DNA of 64,000 nt from Haliea sp. (lineage in GTDB: Bacteria; Pseudomonadota; Gammaproteobacteria; Pseudomonadales; Halieaceae): assembly GCA_024642245.1 (NCBI GenBank), contig JAHEBM010000009.1, positions 1 through 64,000 on the forward strand, given 5' to 3'. Under the pieces are notes generated by a model, which was not told the DNA's origin, did not search any database, and saw nothing but the letters and a program-made list of their open reading frames with translations. A program made the position numbers and the translations under genes. Within the stretch, counting starts at the first letter, position 1. Each line of letters opens with the position of its first letter. Positions 1 through 8,918 of this stretch are shown piece after piece.

Positions 1-670
1 CCGGCAAAATCGCCGCCAGGGCGGCCTCGGGGATTTCCGCATCCAGCTCTATCAATTCGTCCCTGGCTATCCTGAACAGCGGGTCATTCAGGGTGACCAC
101 ATCGCCGGGGCGTACTGTGCGCTCCAGCACAAGGCCCGCCACGGGCGCCGCTATGGTCATTCTTTCCTGCTGTGAGCGCAGGTCATCCAGTTGCGCCTGG
201 GCCACTTCTACACTCGCCCGGGCCGTCTGGGCCTGGAAGCGGCGCGCGGCGATCTGTTCTGCCGACATGACATTCCTGTCATCAAAACCCTTTACCCGCT
301 CGGCCTCCCCCACGGCCTGCTCTGCCAGCGCGCTGGCCTGCTTCACCGCCGCTTGCGCCTGGGCGAGCTTAGACAGCAGGAGATCGGGGTTGAGCCGCGC
401 AAGCGGCTGTCCCTGGCCTACCACGGCACCTTCCTCAACGAGCACCTCGCTGACCGCATAGCCCGATATCTCGGCAGATACCGACGCCTCCTCCCGGGCC
501 ACCAGTAAACCGGAGACCGTCAAGGGTTCGGCAATGGGGCGCAGCCGAATCCGGGTGACGCTGACCGCCGGTGCCGCTGCCACAGCGGTCGGTTCGGCAT
601 CCGGGGACTTTCCGCCGCAGGCCGTCACCAGCAAAGCCACCAGGGCATAGGCCCAATACTTGAAAATCAT
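1..670 (-). CDS. RND efflux periplasmic adaptor (membrane fusion protein) lipoprotein, partial
   Basis: This is the N-terminal part of an HlyD/AcrA-type adaptor that links an inner-membrane RND pump to an outer-membrane channel; the 3' end lies beyond base 1. Translating the minus strand from the ATG at 670 gives a short hydrophobic leader ending in a lipobox (LVTAC, Cys about residue 18), so the protein is probably lipid-anchored and periplasmic. A biotinyl/lipoyl-like half (about residues 55-90), an alanine- and glutamine-rich coiled-coil hairpin (about 90-160) and the second lipoyl half (ERMTIAAPVAGLVLERTVRPGD) follow in the usual order. The start is preceded by AAGGAAAGCAGGA. It lies 47 bp downstream of the regulator gene at 718-1170 on the same strand, so the two are probably co-transcribed. 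The family call is firm; the exported substrate is unknown. Confidence 0.88.
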   Translation of the reverse strand, partial: MIFKYWAYALVALLVTACGGKSPDAEPTAVAAAPAVSVTRIRLRPIAEPLTVSGLLVAREEASVSAEISGYAVSEVLVEEGAVVGQGQPLARLNPDLLLSKLAQAQAAVKQASALAEQAVGEAERVKGFDDRNVMSAEQIAARRFQAQTARASVEVAQAQLDDLRSQQERMTIAAPVAGLVLERTVRPGDVVTLNDPLFRIARDELIELDAEIPEAALAAILP

Positions 671-717
671 TCCTGCTTTCCTTGAGAAATTGGTTCCAGG
701 CGGTCGCCCGTCACGTG

Positions 718-1170
718 TCAGGGCTTACTGAGCTCGGCGAGCATGCCGGCATATCCCGCATGCATCACCTTGTAGAACCTGTCGAGATCCCGCAATCGCT
801 CGCGAGCCTCGGGCCTGTCTATCTGCTTCAGGGCACGCTCCACGACGTCAATGTGGTCCGCCACGCGCTTTGCATGTTGCTGAATCATGGACCGGTAGGG
901 TTGCTCGCGCATCGCGAAGTAACGCTGCCTGTCACCCGGCCTGGTGCTGATAGCGAGCAAATCCTGTGCTTCCAGTATTCTGATACTGGAGCTGACGCTG
1001 GCCCTGCTGACCTGCAGCAGTTGTGCTATTTCCGCGGGGGCTACCGGTTCACCACAGATCACCAGCAGGCCCCAGATGCGCCCGGTAATGCGCGTCATGC
1101 CCCCGGCCTCGGCAACCTGGCCCAATTGATCGATGAACTCTGTTTCCTGCGCACTCAGTGTCAGTGGCAT
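718..1170 (-). CDS. MarR/GbsR-type winged-helix transcriptional regulator
   Basis: A 150-residue DNA-binding protein. A winged helix-turn-helix spans about residues 25-90: GRIWGLLVICGEPVAPAEIA is the first helix region and LLQVSRASVSSSIRILEAQD the recognition helix, followed by the wing containing RPGDRQRYF. The C-terminal half is helical and probably the dimer interface. GbsR/MarR regulators of this size commonly sit beside efflux genes and repress them. Here the gene is first in the operon with the RND adaptor, and an AT-rich stretch with nested inverted repeats lies just upstream at 1225-1250, which suggests autoregulation and control of the efflux genes. The ligand is unknown. Confidence 0.85.
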   Translation of the reverse strand: MPLTLSAQETEFIDQLGQVAEAGGMTRITGRIWGLLVICGEPVAPAEIAQLLQVSRASVSSSIRILEAQDLLAISTRPGDRQRYFAMREQPYRSMIQQHAKRVADHIDVVERALKQIDRPEARERLRDLDRFYKVMHAGYAGMLAELSKP

Positions 1171-1224
1171 GCAATATCACTCCGCGGGATGGTACCCGGG
1201 GACAGTGTAAATCTTATTATCGTA

Positions 1225-1250
1225 ATTACAATATTTACTGTAATGTAAAT
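1225..1250. promoter_or_regulatory. Candidate operator: nested inverted repeats upstream of the MarR/GbsR gene
   Basis: Two overlapping perfect inverted repeats occur in an AT-rich divergent intergenic region. ATTACA at 1225-1230 pairs with TGTAAT at 1239-1244 (8-base spacer), and ATTTAC at 1233-1238 pairs with GTAAAT at 1245-1250 (6-base spacer). This kind of interlocked palindrome is common for dimeric winged-helix repressors. It lies 55-80 bp upstream of the regulator start at 1170 and about 165 bp from the divergent gene at 1414. Binding is inferred, not shown. Confidence 0.5.
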
Positions 1251-1413
1251 AATTAATGTAATCGTCTTTGGCGGGACGTACAGTAGCCGTTGGAAGCGGC
1301 GGCCTCACCCCTTCGCTGTAGGGTAACTTCCCGACTTGAAAGCTGGCGCCACTTGTAACAAGGTACAGCGGCCCTACCCGCGACATTCACCCTGCAGACA
1401 CACCGGCTGACAT

Positions 1414-2424
1414 ATGAAAATAGACACACCACTGACATTCGAGCTGGCACAAGTCGGCGATATGGCGCGCGAGCTGGAAACAGCCGGCTTTGATGGCGCT
1501 TACACGTTTGAAGGTAAAAACGACCCGTTCATCGCCGTTGCGGCAGCGGCGATGAGCACCACAAAAATTGACCTGATGACGGCTATTGCCGTGGCTTTCG
1601 CTCGCAACCCGATGAGCCTGGCCTATCTCGGTAACGATCTCCAACTGCTCTCGGGTGGCCGTTTTATCATGGGGCTGGGCACCCAGGTGAAGGCGCATAT
1701 TGAACGTCGTTTCAGCATGCCCTGGGGCAAGCCGGCGCAGCGTATGCGCGAGATGGTACTGGCAATCAGGGCGATCTGGGACGCCTGGGAAACGGGGGGT
1801 CAGCTGAACTACCACGGGGAGTACTATCAACACACGCTGACAAACCCGGCCTTCACCCCGGGACGCAACCCCCATGGCATGCCGAAAATCTATATTGCCG
1901 GGGTGGGCCCGCTGATGACCGAAATCGCGGCGGAAGTCGGGGATGGCTATTGCGTCCATCCCTTCCACAGCGCCACCAGCCTGGAGCAACTGTCCCTGCC
2001 CGCCCTGCAGCGAGGACTGGATGCTGCGGGCAAACACAGGAAGGACCTGGCAATCTCGGCCCAGGTCATGACAGCGACCGGCAGTGACGACGCGCAATTA
2101 CAGGCAGCTATTGCCGCCACGCGAAACCGGGTGGCCTTCTATGGTTCAACACCCGCCTACAAACCGGTCCTTGAAGTTCACGGCTGGGATCATATGCAGG
2201 CGCAATGGTTGCAGATGACCCGCGAAGGCAGGTGGGCGGACATGGCCGATTCGGTGACCGATGACATGCTGGAGACCTTTGCAGTGGTGGGTACGCCAGC
2301 AGACGTTGCGCAGAAGCTGGCCAAACGATGCCAGGGCAGGATCGACCGACTCAGCCCGGTAATCTACCAACCGGACAGCAGCTTGTTATCGACTTTACTG
2401 AAGGAAATCAGGGCGGCGTTGTAG
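1414..2424 (+). CDS. Luciferase-like monooxygenase (LLM class, putative F420-dependent oxidoreductase)
   Basis: A 336-residue TIM-barrel flavin- or deazaflavin-dependent oxidoreductase. The N-terminal segment (AGFDGAYTFEGKNDPFIAVA) and LSGGRFIMGLGTQVKAHIER (about residues 80-100) are typical of the LLM family that includes F420-dependent proteins such as those first known from mycobacteria. Length and conserved blocks fit the full family domain. The specific reaction is unknown; relatives oxidise alcohols, reduce enones or act as two-component monooxygenases. The gene stands alone on the plus strand, with a divergent regulator upstream and a convergent MFS gene 14 bp downstream. The start ATG has no strong Shine-Dalgarno site. 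F420 versus FMN use cannot be decided from sequence alone. Confidence 0.82.
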   Translation: MKIDTPLTFELAQVGDMARELETAGFDGAYTFEGKNDPFIAVAAAAMSTTKIDLMTAIAVAFARNPMSLAYLGNDLQLLSGGRFIMGLGTQVKAHIERRFSMPWGKPAQRMREMVLAIRAIWDAWETGGQLNYHGEYYQHTLTNPAFTPGRNPHGMPKIYIAGVGPLMTEIAAEVGDGYCVHPFHSATSLEQLSLPALQRGLDAAGKHRKDLAISAQVMTATGSDDAQLQAAIAATRNRVAFYGSTPAYKPVLEVHGWDHMQAQWLQMTREGRWADMADSVTDDMLETFAVVGTPADVAQKLAKRCQGRIDRLSPVIYQPDSSLLSTLLKEIRAAL

Positions 2425-2438
2425 CCGCCTCTCACCGA

Positions 2439-3809
2439 TCAGGCCTTATCCTGCTCAACCACACGCCGGCTATCGGCCTCCAGGTAGCGGCCGCAGGTGA
2501 CCAGGAACGCACAACCGACCAGGGCCAGCAAGGACACGCTGGCCAGGGCATAACGAATCGATTCAACCCCATAGCGCGGCTCCAGCAGGTCGCTTATCGC
2601 ACCGACGATAAACGGCCCCGCACCGGCACCAACGATATTGATGATGAATAGCAGGATAGCAGAAGCCGTGGCCCGCATTTGCAACCGGGCCAGGCTCTGG
2701 TTGACGCTGTACATCGCCGGGATATAAATATTCATCAATACATAGAAGGGAAAAAAGCAAACAAGGGAGAGCGTAAGGGAATCCGTCAACAGAAACACCA
2801 GGCTCAGCGGCACACCGGCCATGGTCAACAATGCGGGGACCGTAATTCGACGAGACGGGATAACAAGGCCCAATTTGTCAGTAATTGGCCCACCCAACAG
2901 GGTACCAATGCAGCCTCCCCCGCCGACGATCAAGGCCATCCATTTACCGGTGGTCACAGGCGACAATTCGTGTACACGACTGAAAAATTCGTAGCCCCAC
3001 ATCAGTACGCCATAGCCGGGAATGGACAGGAATGAGCAGCCGACCATTAAATAAATCCAGCAACGCGAGTGAGCCAGAAACCGCAATGTCTCGGCAAGGC
3101 TGTGCGATTCCCCGCCTTGCGCGGAAAGTTCGGAGGCGCCGCGGCGCGGCTCTGTTACCGTAAACCTCAGTATCAGCGCTACGAGAAGACCCGGCGCCCC
3201 AATGATTATAAAAGCGGTACGCCAGTCGAATTTATGCAGCAAATAGCCGCCACCGAGGTAGGCAATAGCCGAGCCGACAAATACCGCGCTGGAGTAGATG
3301 GCCAGCGCCGTACCTCTTTTGCGCAGCGGAAAATAGTCAGCAATCAACGAGTGTGCCGGTGGGGTTCCTGCGGCCTCACCAATGCCGACGCCGACGCGCG
3401 CTACCACCAGTTGCGCGAAGCTCTTCGCCAGGCCAGAAGCCAGCGTCATTGCACTCCACGTCACCAGGCCAATAGCGATGATATCGCGACGATTCCAGCG
3501 ATCGGCCAGGCGTGCTATGGGAATACCCGCAAACGTGTACAGCACGGCAAAGGCAAAGCCAACCAGCAAGCCCATCTCGGTGTCCGAGGCCCCGAACTCG
3601 GCCTTGATGGGACCGATAAACACCGACATGATTTGCCGGTCGATAAAATTGAGTACATAGACAACGAATAGCACCCCCAGTACATAGTTGGCATAGCCGG
3701 GCGAAAATCTCGCGCCAAGGCCATTTCCAGACACTGGCTCCGGCGTTACGCCGTCAGTATTTTTCACCTCAAAAGGCTCCACGAAGGGTATTGAGAAGGC
3801 AACAAACAT
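2439..3809 (-). CDS. MFS transporter, spinster-like
   Basis: A 456-residue inner-membrane secondary transporter with about 12 hydrophobic segments. The family motif A is visible between TM2 and TM3 as ARLADRWNRRD (about residues 100-110), and the first transmembrane segment carries NFIDRQIMSV, common in spinster-type/sugar-phosphate-permease-like MFS proteins. A hydrophilic N-terminal tail of about 35 residues precedes TM1. Members of this branch in catabolic clusters often carry organic acids or hydrophobic intermediates, but the substrate cannot be read here. It is divergent from the sulfotransferase gene, with about 165 bp between starts. Confidence 0.86.
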   Translation of the reverse strand: MFVAFSIPFVEPFEVKNTDGVTPEPVSGNGLGARFSPGYANYVLGVLFVVYVLNFIDRQIMSVFIGPIKAEFGASDTEMGLLVGFAFAVLYTFAGIPIARLADRWNRRDIIAIGLVTWSAMTLASGLAKSFAQLVVARVGVGIGEAAGTPPAHSLIADYFPLRKRGTALAIYSSAVFVGSAIAYLGGGYLLHKFDWRTAFIIIGAPGLLVALILRFTVTEPRRGASELSAQGGESHSLAETLRFLAHSRCWIYLMVGCSFLSIPGYGVLMWGYEFFSRVHELSPVTTGKWMALIVGGGGCIGTLLGGPITDKLGLVIPSRRITVPALLTMAGVPLSLVFLLTDSLTLSLVCFFPFYVLMNIYIPAMYSVNQSLARLQMRATASAILLFIINIVGAGAGPFIVGAISDLLEPRYGVESIRYALASVSLLALVGCAFLVTCGRYLEADSRRVVEQDKA

Positions 3810-3974
3810 ACCTTATATCCGCGTGTTTCGGTAGAAATCTGCAGCGTCCTTTCAGCGTTCACGACCGCGTCACAACATTATGTCCTTCAATCGATATCGT
3901 TAGTTATTGAGCCTGCAGTCCGGGTGACCGATACTGGGGCCATCCACAAGAATCTGACATGGCGGAAAAGCAAG

Positions 3975-5129
3975 ATGACAGCGGGCCTGGTAGTCGAACA
4001 ACTGATCGACAGTGCAATGGAGGCGACCGGCCTCAGCGAATTCGGCGGCGACACGTTTCGCGAAGGCCTGGACATCCTGGTGGCCGACATCAATGCAGAT
4101 ACCGGGCGCCCCGCCGAATTCGTCGCACGCAGCGGCGGCATGTTCACCAAGATCCTCTGCGACCGTTTGCGGGTCGTGGATGCCATCGCCAAACGGCCCG
4201 CGGTACTTGACGCACCGGTTCCCCGGCCCGTCTTCGTATTCGGCATACCACGCACCGGGACTACTTTGCTGAGCAACCTGCTTGCAGCCGATCCGGCGCG
4301 CCGCTCGCCGCTCACATGGGAGCTCAACGACCCGGTGCCGCCGCCGACCACCGCAACACTGTATAACGACCCGCGGGCGCTTGCCGCGCTGGAGGCCGAA
4401 CGCCAGATGCTCGCCGCCCACCCCGAAGCCGGCAGGATCTACCGCATGTCAGCGATCTTTCCTTTCGAATGCGTGTCGATCATGGCGCATGAATTCTGTA
4501 CGCTGATGCTGGAATCAGCCGGCAAACTGCCGAACTATCGCGACTGGTTCTTCGCCTGCGACAAGCGTGCTGCCTACGAATACCACAAGCGATTCCTCCA
4601 GCTGCACCAGGCCGACGCGCCGGGTATCTGGAACCTGAAGATGCCCAGCCACGCGCTCGACATCGAAACACTGCTCAAGGTCTACCCGGATGCGCGGCTG
4701 GTGTGGACGCACCGCGACCCCTTTGCCGCCACGGGTTCATTCTGCAGCATCATCGCCGCCGGGCACTCCAGTTTCACGGGCCGCGTCGATACCCAATGGA
4801 TCGCCGAGAATGTGCCGTGGCAGGCGGGTGAGCATGCGCGACGTGCGATGGCTGCCCGGGAGCGGATCGGCCACGAGCGCATCATCGATGTACACTACAG
4901 CGACCTGATGCGCGATCCCATCGCCGCCACGCGCACACTCTATGCCGCGCTGGGGGATGAACTCACCCCCGATGCCGAGGCGGCAATGCAGGCCTGGCTC
5001 GACGATAACCCGCAGGGCAAGTTCGGCAAGCACGCCTACAAGCTGGACCAGTTCGGCCTGTCAAAAGAACTGCTTGAGCCAGTCTTCAAGGCTTACCTTG
5101 CGGATTATGCGATTGAGCGGGAGGGCTGA
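3975..5129 (+). CDS. Sulfotransferase family protein
   Basis: A PAPS-type sulfotransferase of 384 residues. The 5'-phosphosulfate loop is clear as FGIPRTGTTLLSNLL (about residues 79-93), and VWTHRDPFAATGSFCSII (about residues 240-257) matches the 3'-phosphate-binding region with a downstream Ser. This branch is often found beside lipid, steroid or terpenoid genes in actinobacteria and marine gammaproteobacteria, where acceptors are usually hydroxyl groups. A GTG at 3924 would add 17 residues; the ATG at 3975 is preferred because it follows GGCGGAAAAG. The 3' end overlaps the convergent flavoprotein gene by 25 bp. Acceptor substrate unknown. Confidence 0.85.
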   Translation: MTAGLVVEQLIDSAMEATGLSEFGGDTFREGLDILVADINADTGRPAEFVARSGGMFTKILCDRLRVVDAIAKRPAVLDAPVPRPVFVFGIPRTGTTLLSNLLAADPARRSPLTWELNDPVPPPTTATLYNDPRALAALEAERQMLAAHPEAGRIYRMSAIFPFECVSIMAHEFCTLMLESAGKLPNYRDWFFACDKRAAYEYHKRFLQLHQADAPGIWNLKMPSHALDIETLLKVYPDARLVWTHRDPFAATGSFCSIIAAGHSSFTGRVDTQWIAENVPWQAGEHARRAMAARERIGHERIIDVHYSDLMRDPIAATRTLYAALGDELTPDAEAAMQAWLDDNPQGKFGKHAYKLDQFGLSKELLEPVFKAYLADYAIEREG

Positions 5130-6805
5130 CCGCCCTGATGCGCTTGCGCTGCATGCTGGGCGGCGACGAATCCCCACACAAACGACGGACCGACACTGCA
5201 ACCGGCTCCCGGATAGGTACGCCCCATTACCGATGCGGTAGACACGCCCGTGGCGTAAAGTCCGGGGATGACGGAGCCGTCCTCTTTTAATACGCGAGCG
5301 TGTGCATCGGTTACCACGCCACCGTAAGTTCCCACGTCACCCGGGTAGACCTGAACGGCGTAGAACGGTCCGCGTTCTATTGCGCCCAGTGTCTGTGAAG
5401 GCTTATGGGTGAAATCGCCCAGCCATCGATCATAGGCCCGGTCACCGCGGTGGAAATCTTCATCACGATTATTGCGGACAAAGCCATTATAGCGGGCTAC
5501 CGTAGAGGCCAGCGCTTCGGGATCGACACTGATCTGGCGCGCCAGTGCTTCAATGGTTTCACCTTTTTTAAGGTACCCCTGCTCAGTCCAGCTTGCGGGC
5601 TTGCTGCTGCCGGGCATGGTACCGGCCAGCATATATTTGCTGATGAACTGGCTGTCGAAGACGGCCCAGCTTGGCACGGCAGGCACCAGCTTGTTGCGAT
5701 CCAGCATCCCCTGGCAGTAGGCCATGTAGGAACCACCTTCATTCATATAGCGCGTGCCACCCTGGTCTACCAGGATGCAATGTGGTGACGCCGTCATACC
5801 CTGCACACCGGGTTTTACGTCCAGGCGCTCACTACCGGGTGGAAGGCTCGTCTGGTAACCGACAAAAGTATCCATCTGGGCAACAGCTGCACCATGTCGC
5901 ATCATCTCCTGAATCATCTCGCCGGTATCGCCGGGGATAGTCTGGGTCCACGCGACGGAGGTGCCTGGTTGATATTGATCGCGCATCGCCTGGTTCCGGG
6001 CAAACCCCCCGGCATTGACCAGTACGCCCAGGCGAGCCCCAACCCGCCAGGGCCTTCCCTCCTTGACGGTTACAACACCTGTCACTGCGCCGTCCTCCAC
6101 GATCAACTCGGAAACAGCCGATTGTGTGCGCAGTTCAACGTCCTCCCTCAAAGCCGCTTGCAACATTCTCCCCTGCAGGGCGGCACCGCAGGTCACCAGG
6201 TGTTTGCCCATGATCCTGGCGAAGATATTGACCAGCCCGGTTTTGACCATAATAAACTTTGATTTCCAGGACTGTTTGAAATTGGGAATCAGCAGCATTT
6301 CATCCAGCGGGCCTGCCATCGCCATAAAACTGGGGCGGAGCTTTTGACGCCATTGCCCGAGCTCATTGCTATTGAAAACCCTGGCTACAACCGTGCGCCC
6401 CGCTTCGCTGCCCCCGGCGCGTTCATCGTAATAATCAGGCCAATAAGCCACGCGGTTGAGCTCAACACCCTGGTCCAGCAGGAAATCAACCATGCGCGGG
6501 GCCTCGCGAATATACGTTCCCCGCCTCTCCCGGGTTGCCCCGGGTTGGTTGTCGCTATCGCCCACCACTGCATCCAGGTAGGCCTCAGCCTTGTCAAAGC
6601 TGTCCTCGACCCCCCCGCTCTTCATAAAACGATTATTGGGAATCCACATCACCCCGCCTGAACGTGCGGTGGTGCCCCCGATAAACTCGGTTTTCTCCAG
6701 GATCAATACATCCTTGTGATATGACCGCATTACAAGGGCACCACACATGGAACCGCCACCGCTGCCGACCACGACAAAATCCCTCAGCTCGTCAAAGTTA
6801 TTCAT
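5105..6805 (-). CDS. KstD-like FAD-dependent dehydrogenase (FAD-binding-2 family)
   Basis: A 566-residue flavoprotein of the fumarate reductase/3-ketosteroid-delta1-dehydrogenase superfamily. The dinucleotide-binding fold is at the N-terminus (VVVGSGGGSMCGAL, about residues 11-24), followed by the FAD contact region GGTTARSGGVMWIPNN. The C-terminus carries VYPGDVGTYGGVVTDAHARV and GRTYPGAGCSVGPSFVWG (about residues 525-542), which correspond to the KstD substrate/FAD closing segments including the conserved Tyr of TYPG. Delta1-dehydrogenation of a 3-keto ring is the best-known reaction for this architecture, but related enzymes act on other cyclic ketones. The start follows GAGGTGAGG. It is 15 bp downstream of the esterase gene on the same strand, so the two form a small operon. 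Confidence 0.85.
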   Translation of the reverse strand: MNNFDELRDFVVVGSGGGSMCGALVMRSYHKDVLILEKTEFIGGTTARSGGVMWIPNNRFMKSGGVEDSFDKAEAYLDAVVGDSDNQPGATRERRGTYIREAPRMVDFLLDQGVELNRVAYWPDYYDERAGGSEAGRTVVARVFNSNELGQWRQKLRPSFMAMAGPLDEMLLIPNFKQSWKSKFIMVKTGLVNIFARIMGKHLVTCGAALQGRMLQAALREDVELRTQSAVSELIVEDGAVTGVVTVKEGRPWRVGARLGVLVNAGGFARNQAMRDQYQPGTSVAWTQTIPGDTGEMIQEMMRHGAAVAQMDTFVGYQTSLPPGSERLDVKPGVQGMTASPHCILVDQGGTRYMNEGGSYMAYCQGMLDRNKLVPAVPSWAVFDSQFISKYMLAGTMPGSSKPASWTEQGYLKKGETIEALARQISVDPEALASTVARYNGFVRNNRDEDFHRGDRAYDRWLGDFTHKPSQTLGAIERGPFYAVQVYPGDVGTYGGVVTDAHARVLKEDGSVIPGLYATGVSTASVMGRTYPGAGCSVGPSFVWGFVAAQHAAQAHQGGQPSRSIA

Positions 6806-6820
6806 CTGGCCTCACCTCAC

Positions 6821-7774
6821 TCACAGGTTTAACACTTGCCGCAAAAATTGATGGTTCGATCGCATGAATTCAATGGCGATCGGCGCGTCCGCCACGAGAA
6901 GCTCGAAGGCGTGAGGGGCCCCTGCCACGGATTCAAGCTGGCACGGCACGCCCGCCTCACCAAGGCGTCCGGCATAAGCACAATCTTCAGCATAAAAAAG
7001 ATCGATGTCCCCCACACCGATCCAGGCGGCAGGTAAACCGGCCAGGTCCTGACGCCTTGCAGGCGCGGCATAGGGCGGCACTTCGGAAAGACCGGGACTT
7101 TGCCCGAGGTAGTAAGCCCATCCGCCGCGATTATTCCTGTTATTCCAAAGCCGGTGCTTGAGGGCATCGAGCTCCGTGCTCGCTGCCGTGCGATCATCCA
7201 GCATGGGGTAAAACAGTGCCTGCCCCGCGGGTTGCACCCCACCCGTATCAAAAATCCGCTGCACCAGTCCCGCCGCCAGGCCGCCGCCTGCGCTCTGTCC
7301 CGATATAACAATCCGGCCAGGTGCAACGCCCAGCCCAACGGCGTTGTCCTGGAACCACTCCCATGCCTCGAAACAATCATCCATCGCACAAGGGAAAGGG
7401 TATTTGGGCGCCAGGCGATAGTCGACCGAGACTACCGTGAGCTGCAATTCCCGGGCGTAATTCACGCAATCACCATCGCTGGAAGCGGCGTCGCCAAGAA
7501 CAAAGCCACCACCATGAACCCACAGCAAGCCCGCTCCTGAAGCGGTGGCTTCCGGCTGATAGATACGCACGCTGGCATGCGACAGCTCGCGTTCGGTGAT
7601 GCTGACCCCGGATACGGGCCGGGGCCCACGGACTTTTTCAACTACCCGTCTTACACATCCCAGTCCTGCGGACAACAGATGCACCAGGGCAAGAAATACG
7701 CGATTGTGAAAAGGTATGGACGGAATGCGGCCATAGGTTTTCTGCAGCTGTGGGTGAACTTTATCAATTTCCAT
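6821..7774 (-). CDS. Alpha/beta hydrolase fold-3 esterase (hormone-sensitive lipase family)
   Basis: A 317-residue cytosolic carboxylester hydrolase. The oxyanion motif of the HSL family appears as LLWVHGGGFVLGD (about residues 83-95), the nucleophile elbow as GQSAGG (about residues 158-163), and Asp/His candidates in GVGDIDLFYAED and APHAFE near the C-terminus complete the triad. Likely substrates are short-chain or alicyclic esters or lactones. The start has GGAAG about 5 bp upstream. It is the first gene of a two-gene operon with the KstD-like dehydrogenase, so it may release an alcohol or acid that the flavoprotein then handles; that link is inferred from position only. Confidence 0.87.
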   Translation of the reverse strand: MEIDKVHPQLQKTYGRIPSIPFHNRVFLALVHLLSAGLGCVRRVVEKVRGPRPVSGVSITERELSHASVRIYQPEATASGAGLLWVHGGGFVLGDAASSDGDCVNYARELQLTVVSVDYRLAPKYPFPCAMDDCFEAWEWFQDNAVGLGVAPGRIVISGQSAGGGLAAGLVQRIFDTGGVQPAGQALFYPMLDDRTAASTELDALKHRLWNNRNNRGGWAYYLGQSPGLSEVPPYAAPARRQDLAGLPAAWIGVGDIDLFYAEDCAYAGRLGEAGVPCQLESVAGAPHAFELLVADAPIAIEFMRSNHQFLRQVLNL

Positions 7775-8002
7775 TTTTACTTCCGGGCTGGGGCGTGGCT
7801 TTGTTGGCCCCTGCTGCGCAGATCGATTGCTTGAATAGCTGCTGAATTTATTGCAGCCAGAAGAAACCCACGTCGGTGCCAGCAGAACCGGGCCAGGCGC
7901 TATCGACCTGCCTCGACTATCCGGCTACGCTGACACTCGTAAGCTGGGAACAGATGCGGTATATAACTAATATTTCATCAATTAATCAACAAGGAAATTT
8001 TG

Positions 8003-8884
8003 ATGGCGGCATCGACCCGCGCAAGCTGCGTGCTGGAGGCGAACAACCACCTGGGAGAAACGCCGCTCTGGTCTGCACCGGAGCAGGCCCTGTATTGGGT
8101 GAACTGCGAACAGGCGCCGCAAATCCACCGCTGGCGTCCGGATACCGGCTGCCATGAGCTGTGGGCCATGCAAGAGCGGGTAGGCGGTATCGCGCTCAGA
8201 TCGCCCGGACAGCTGCTGGTAGTGTTATCCCACGGAATCTATGACTTTGATACCCGGACGGGTGACATGACCCTGAGGGCCTCCTCACCACTTCCGGCAC
8301 ACGTTTCCCTGCATGAATGCCAATGCGATCGCCAGGGCAGGCTATGGGTGGGTGCCTACGACCACCATTTTACGCCGGCCAATCGGCATGCCAGGGGTGG
8401 GGCCATATTCAGGCTCGACGGCCACCAACTGGTCGCTGAAATTCACGATATCAGCGTTGCCAATGGCATGGCTTTCAGCCCGGATGGCAAAACGTTCTAT
8501 GTCGCGGATTCACCTACCAGGAAGGTGAACGCCTTTGACCTGGACCCCCTGAGCGGCACGCTGGCGAACAGGAGAACCTTTGTGGAGTTGGCAGACGGTG
8601 AGGGCTTCGTGGATGGCGCTACTGTCGATGCGCAAGGCGCTTACTGGCTTGCCGCTGTGGGAGCAGGCAGCCTGCGTCGCTACCTGCCGGACGGCGTCCT
8701 GGACAGGGTGCTCGAGTTGCCCATTTCCAACCCGACCAAACCGGCTTTTGGCGGCCCGGCCATGGACACCCTCTATGTGACAAGCACGCGGCTGAAAATA
8801 GGCAAAAAAAGCGAGGAAAACGGTGGGATCTATGCCTTGAAGCCCGGCGTTCAAGGCATTCCCGAACCGGTATTTGTGGGGTAA
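8003..8884 (+). CDS. SMP-30/gluconolactonase/LRE family protein
   Basis: A 293-residue six-bladed beta-propeller lactonase. Family signatures are the N-terminal LGETPLWSAPEQALYWVN (about residues 17-34), the Asn/Asp-rich metal site VANGMAFSPDGKTFYVAD (about residues 153-170) and the late DGEGFVDGATVDAQGAYW. These fit a divalent-metal-dependent lactone hydrolase in the SMP-30 group. A TTG three bases upstream is possible, but the ATG at 8003 is better placed after AAGGA at 7991. The gene stands alone on the plus strand between a divergent esterase and a convergent acyl-CoA dehydrogenase, and ends just before a GC-rich hairpin. It may open a lactone generated by ring oxygenation; that is a guess from context. 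Confidence 0.85.
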   Translation: MAASTRASCVLEANNHLGETPLWSAPEQALYWVNCEQAPQIHRWRPDTGCHELWAMQERVGGIALRSPGQLLVVLSHGIYDFDTRTGDMTLRASSPLPAHVSLHECQCDRQGRLWVGAYDHHFTPANRHARGGAIFRLDGHQLVAEIHDISVANGMAFSPDGKTFYVADSPTRKVNAFDLDPLSGTLANRRTFVELADGEGFVDGATVDAQGAYWLAAVGAGSLRRYLPDGVLDRVLELPISNPTKPAFGGPAMDTLYVTSTRLKIGKKSEENGGIYALKPGVQGIPEPVFVG

Positions 8885-8888
8885 GGCA

Positions 8889-8918
8889 GCCTGGCCGGCC
8901 CTTCACAGCCGGCCGGGC
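8889..8918. terminator. GC-rich hairpin between convergent genes (possible bidirectional terminator)
   Basis: GCCTGGCCGGC at 8889-8899 pairs along its whole length with GCCGGCCGGGC at 8908-8918 (one G-T wobble), with an 8-base loop. It fills the gap between the convergent SMP-30 gene and the fused acyl-CoA dehydrogenase. It lacks a clear T-run on either side, so it may act with Rho or as an mRNA 3'-end stabiliser rather than as a classic intrinsic terminator. Confidence 0.5.

Noticed and set aside
93-508. Plus-strand open frames of 105-122 codons at the left edge
   Set aside because: They lie opposite the RND adaptor, whose translation has a lipobox and lipoyl/coiled-coil pattern; the plus-strand translations are low-complexity with no recognisable domain.
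3069-3671. 200-codon plus-strand frame inside the MFS gene
   Set aside because: It is antisense to a transporter with clear motifs and membrane segments, and its own translation is rich in Arg and Gln with no family features.
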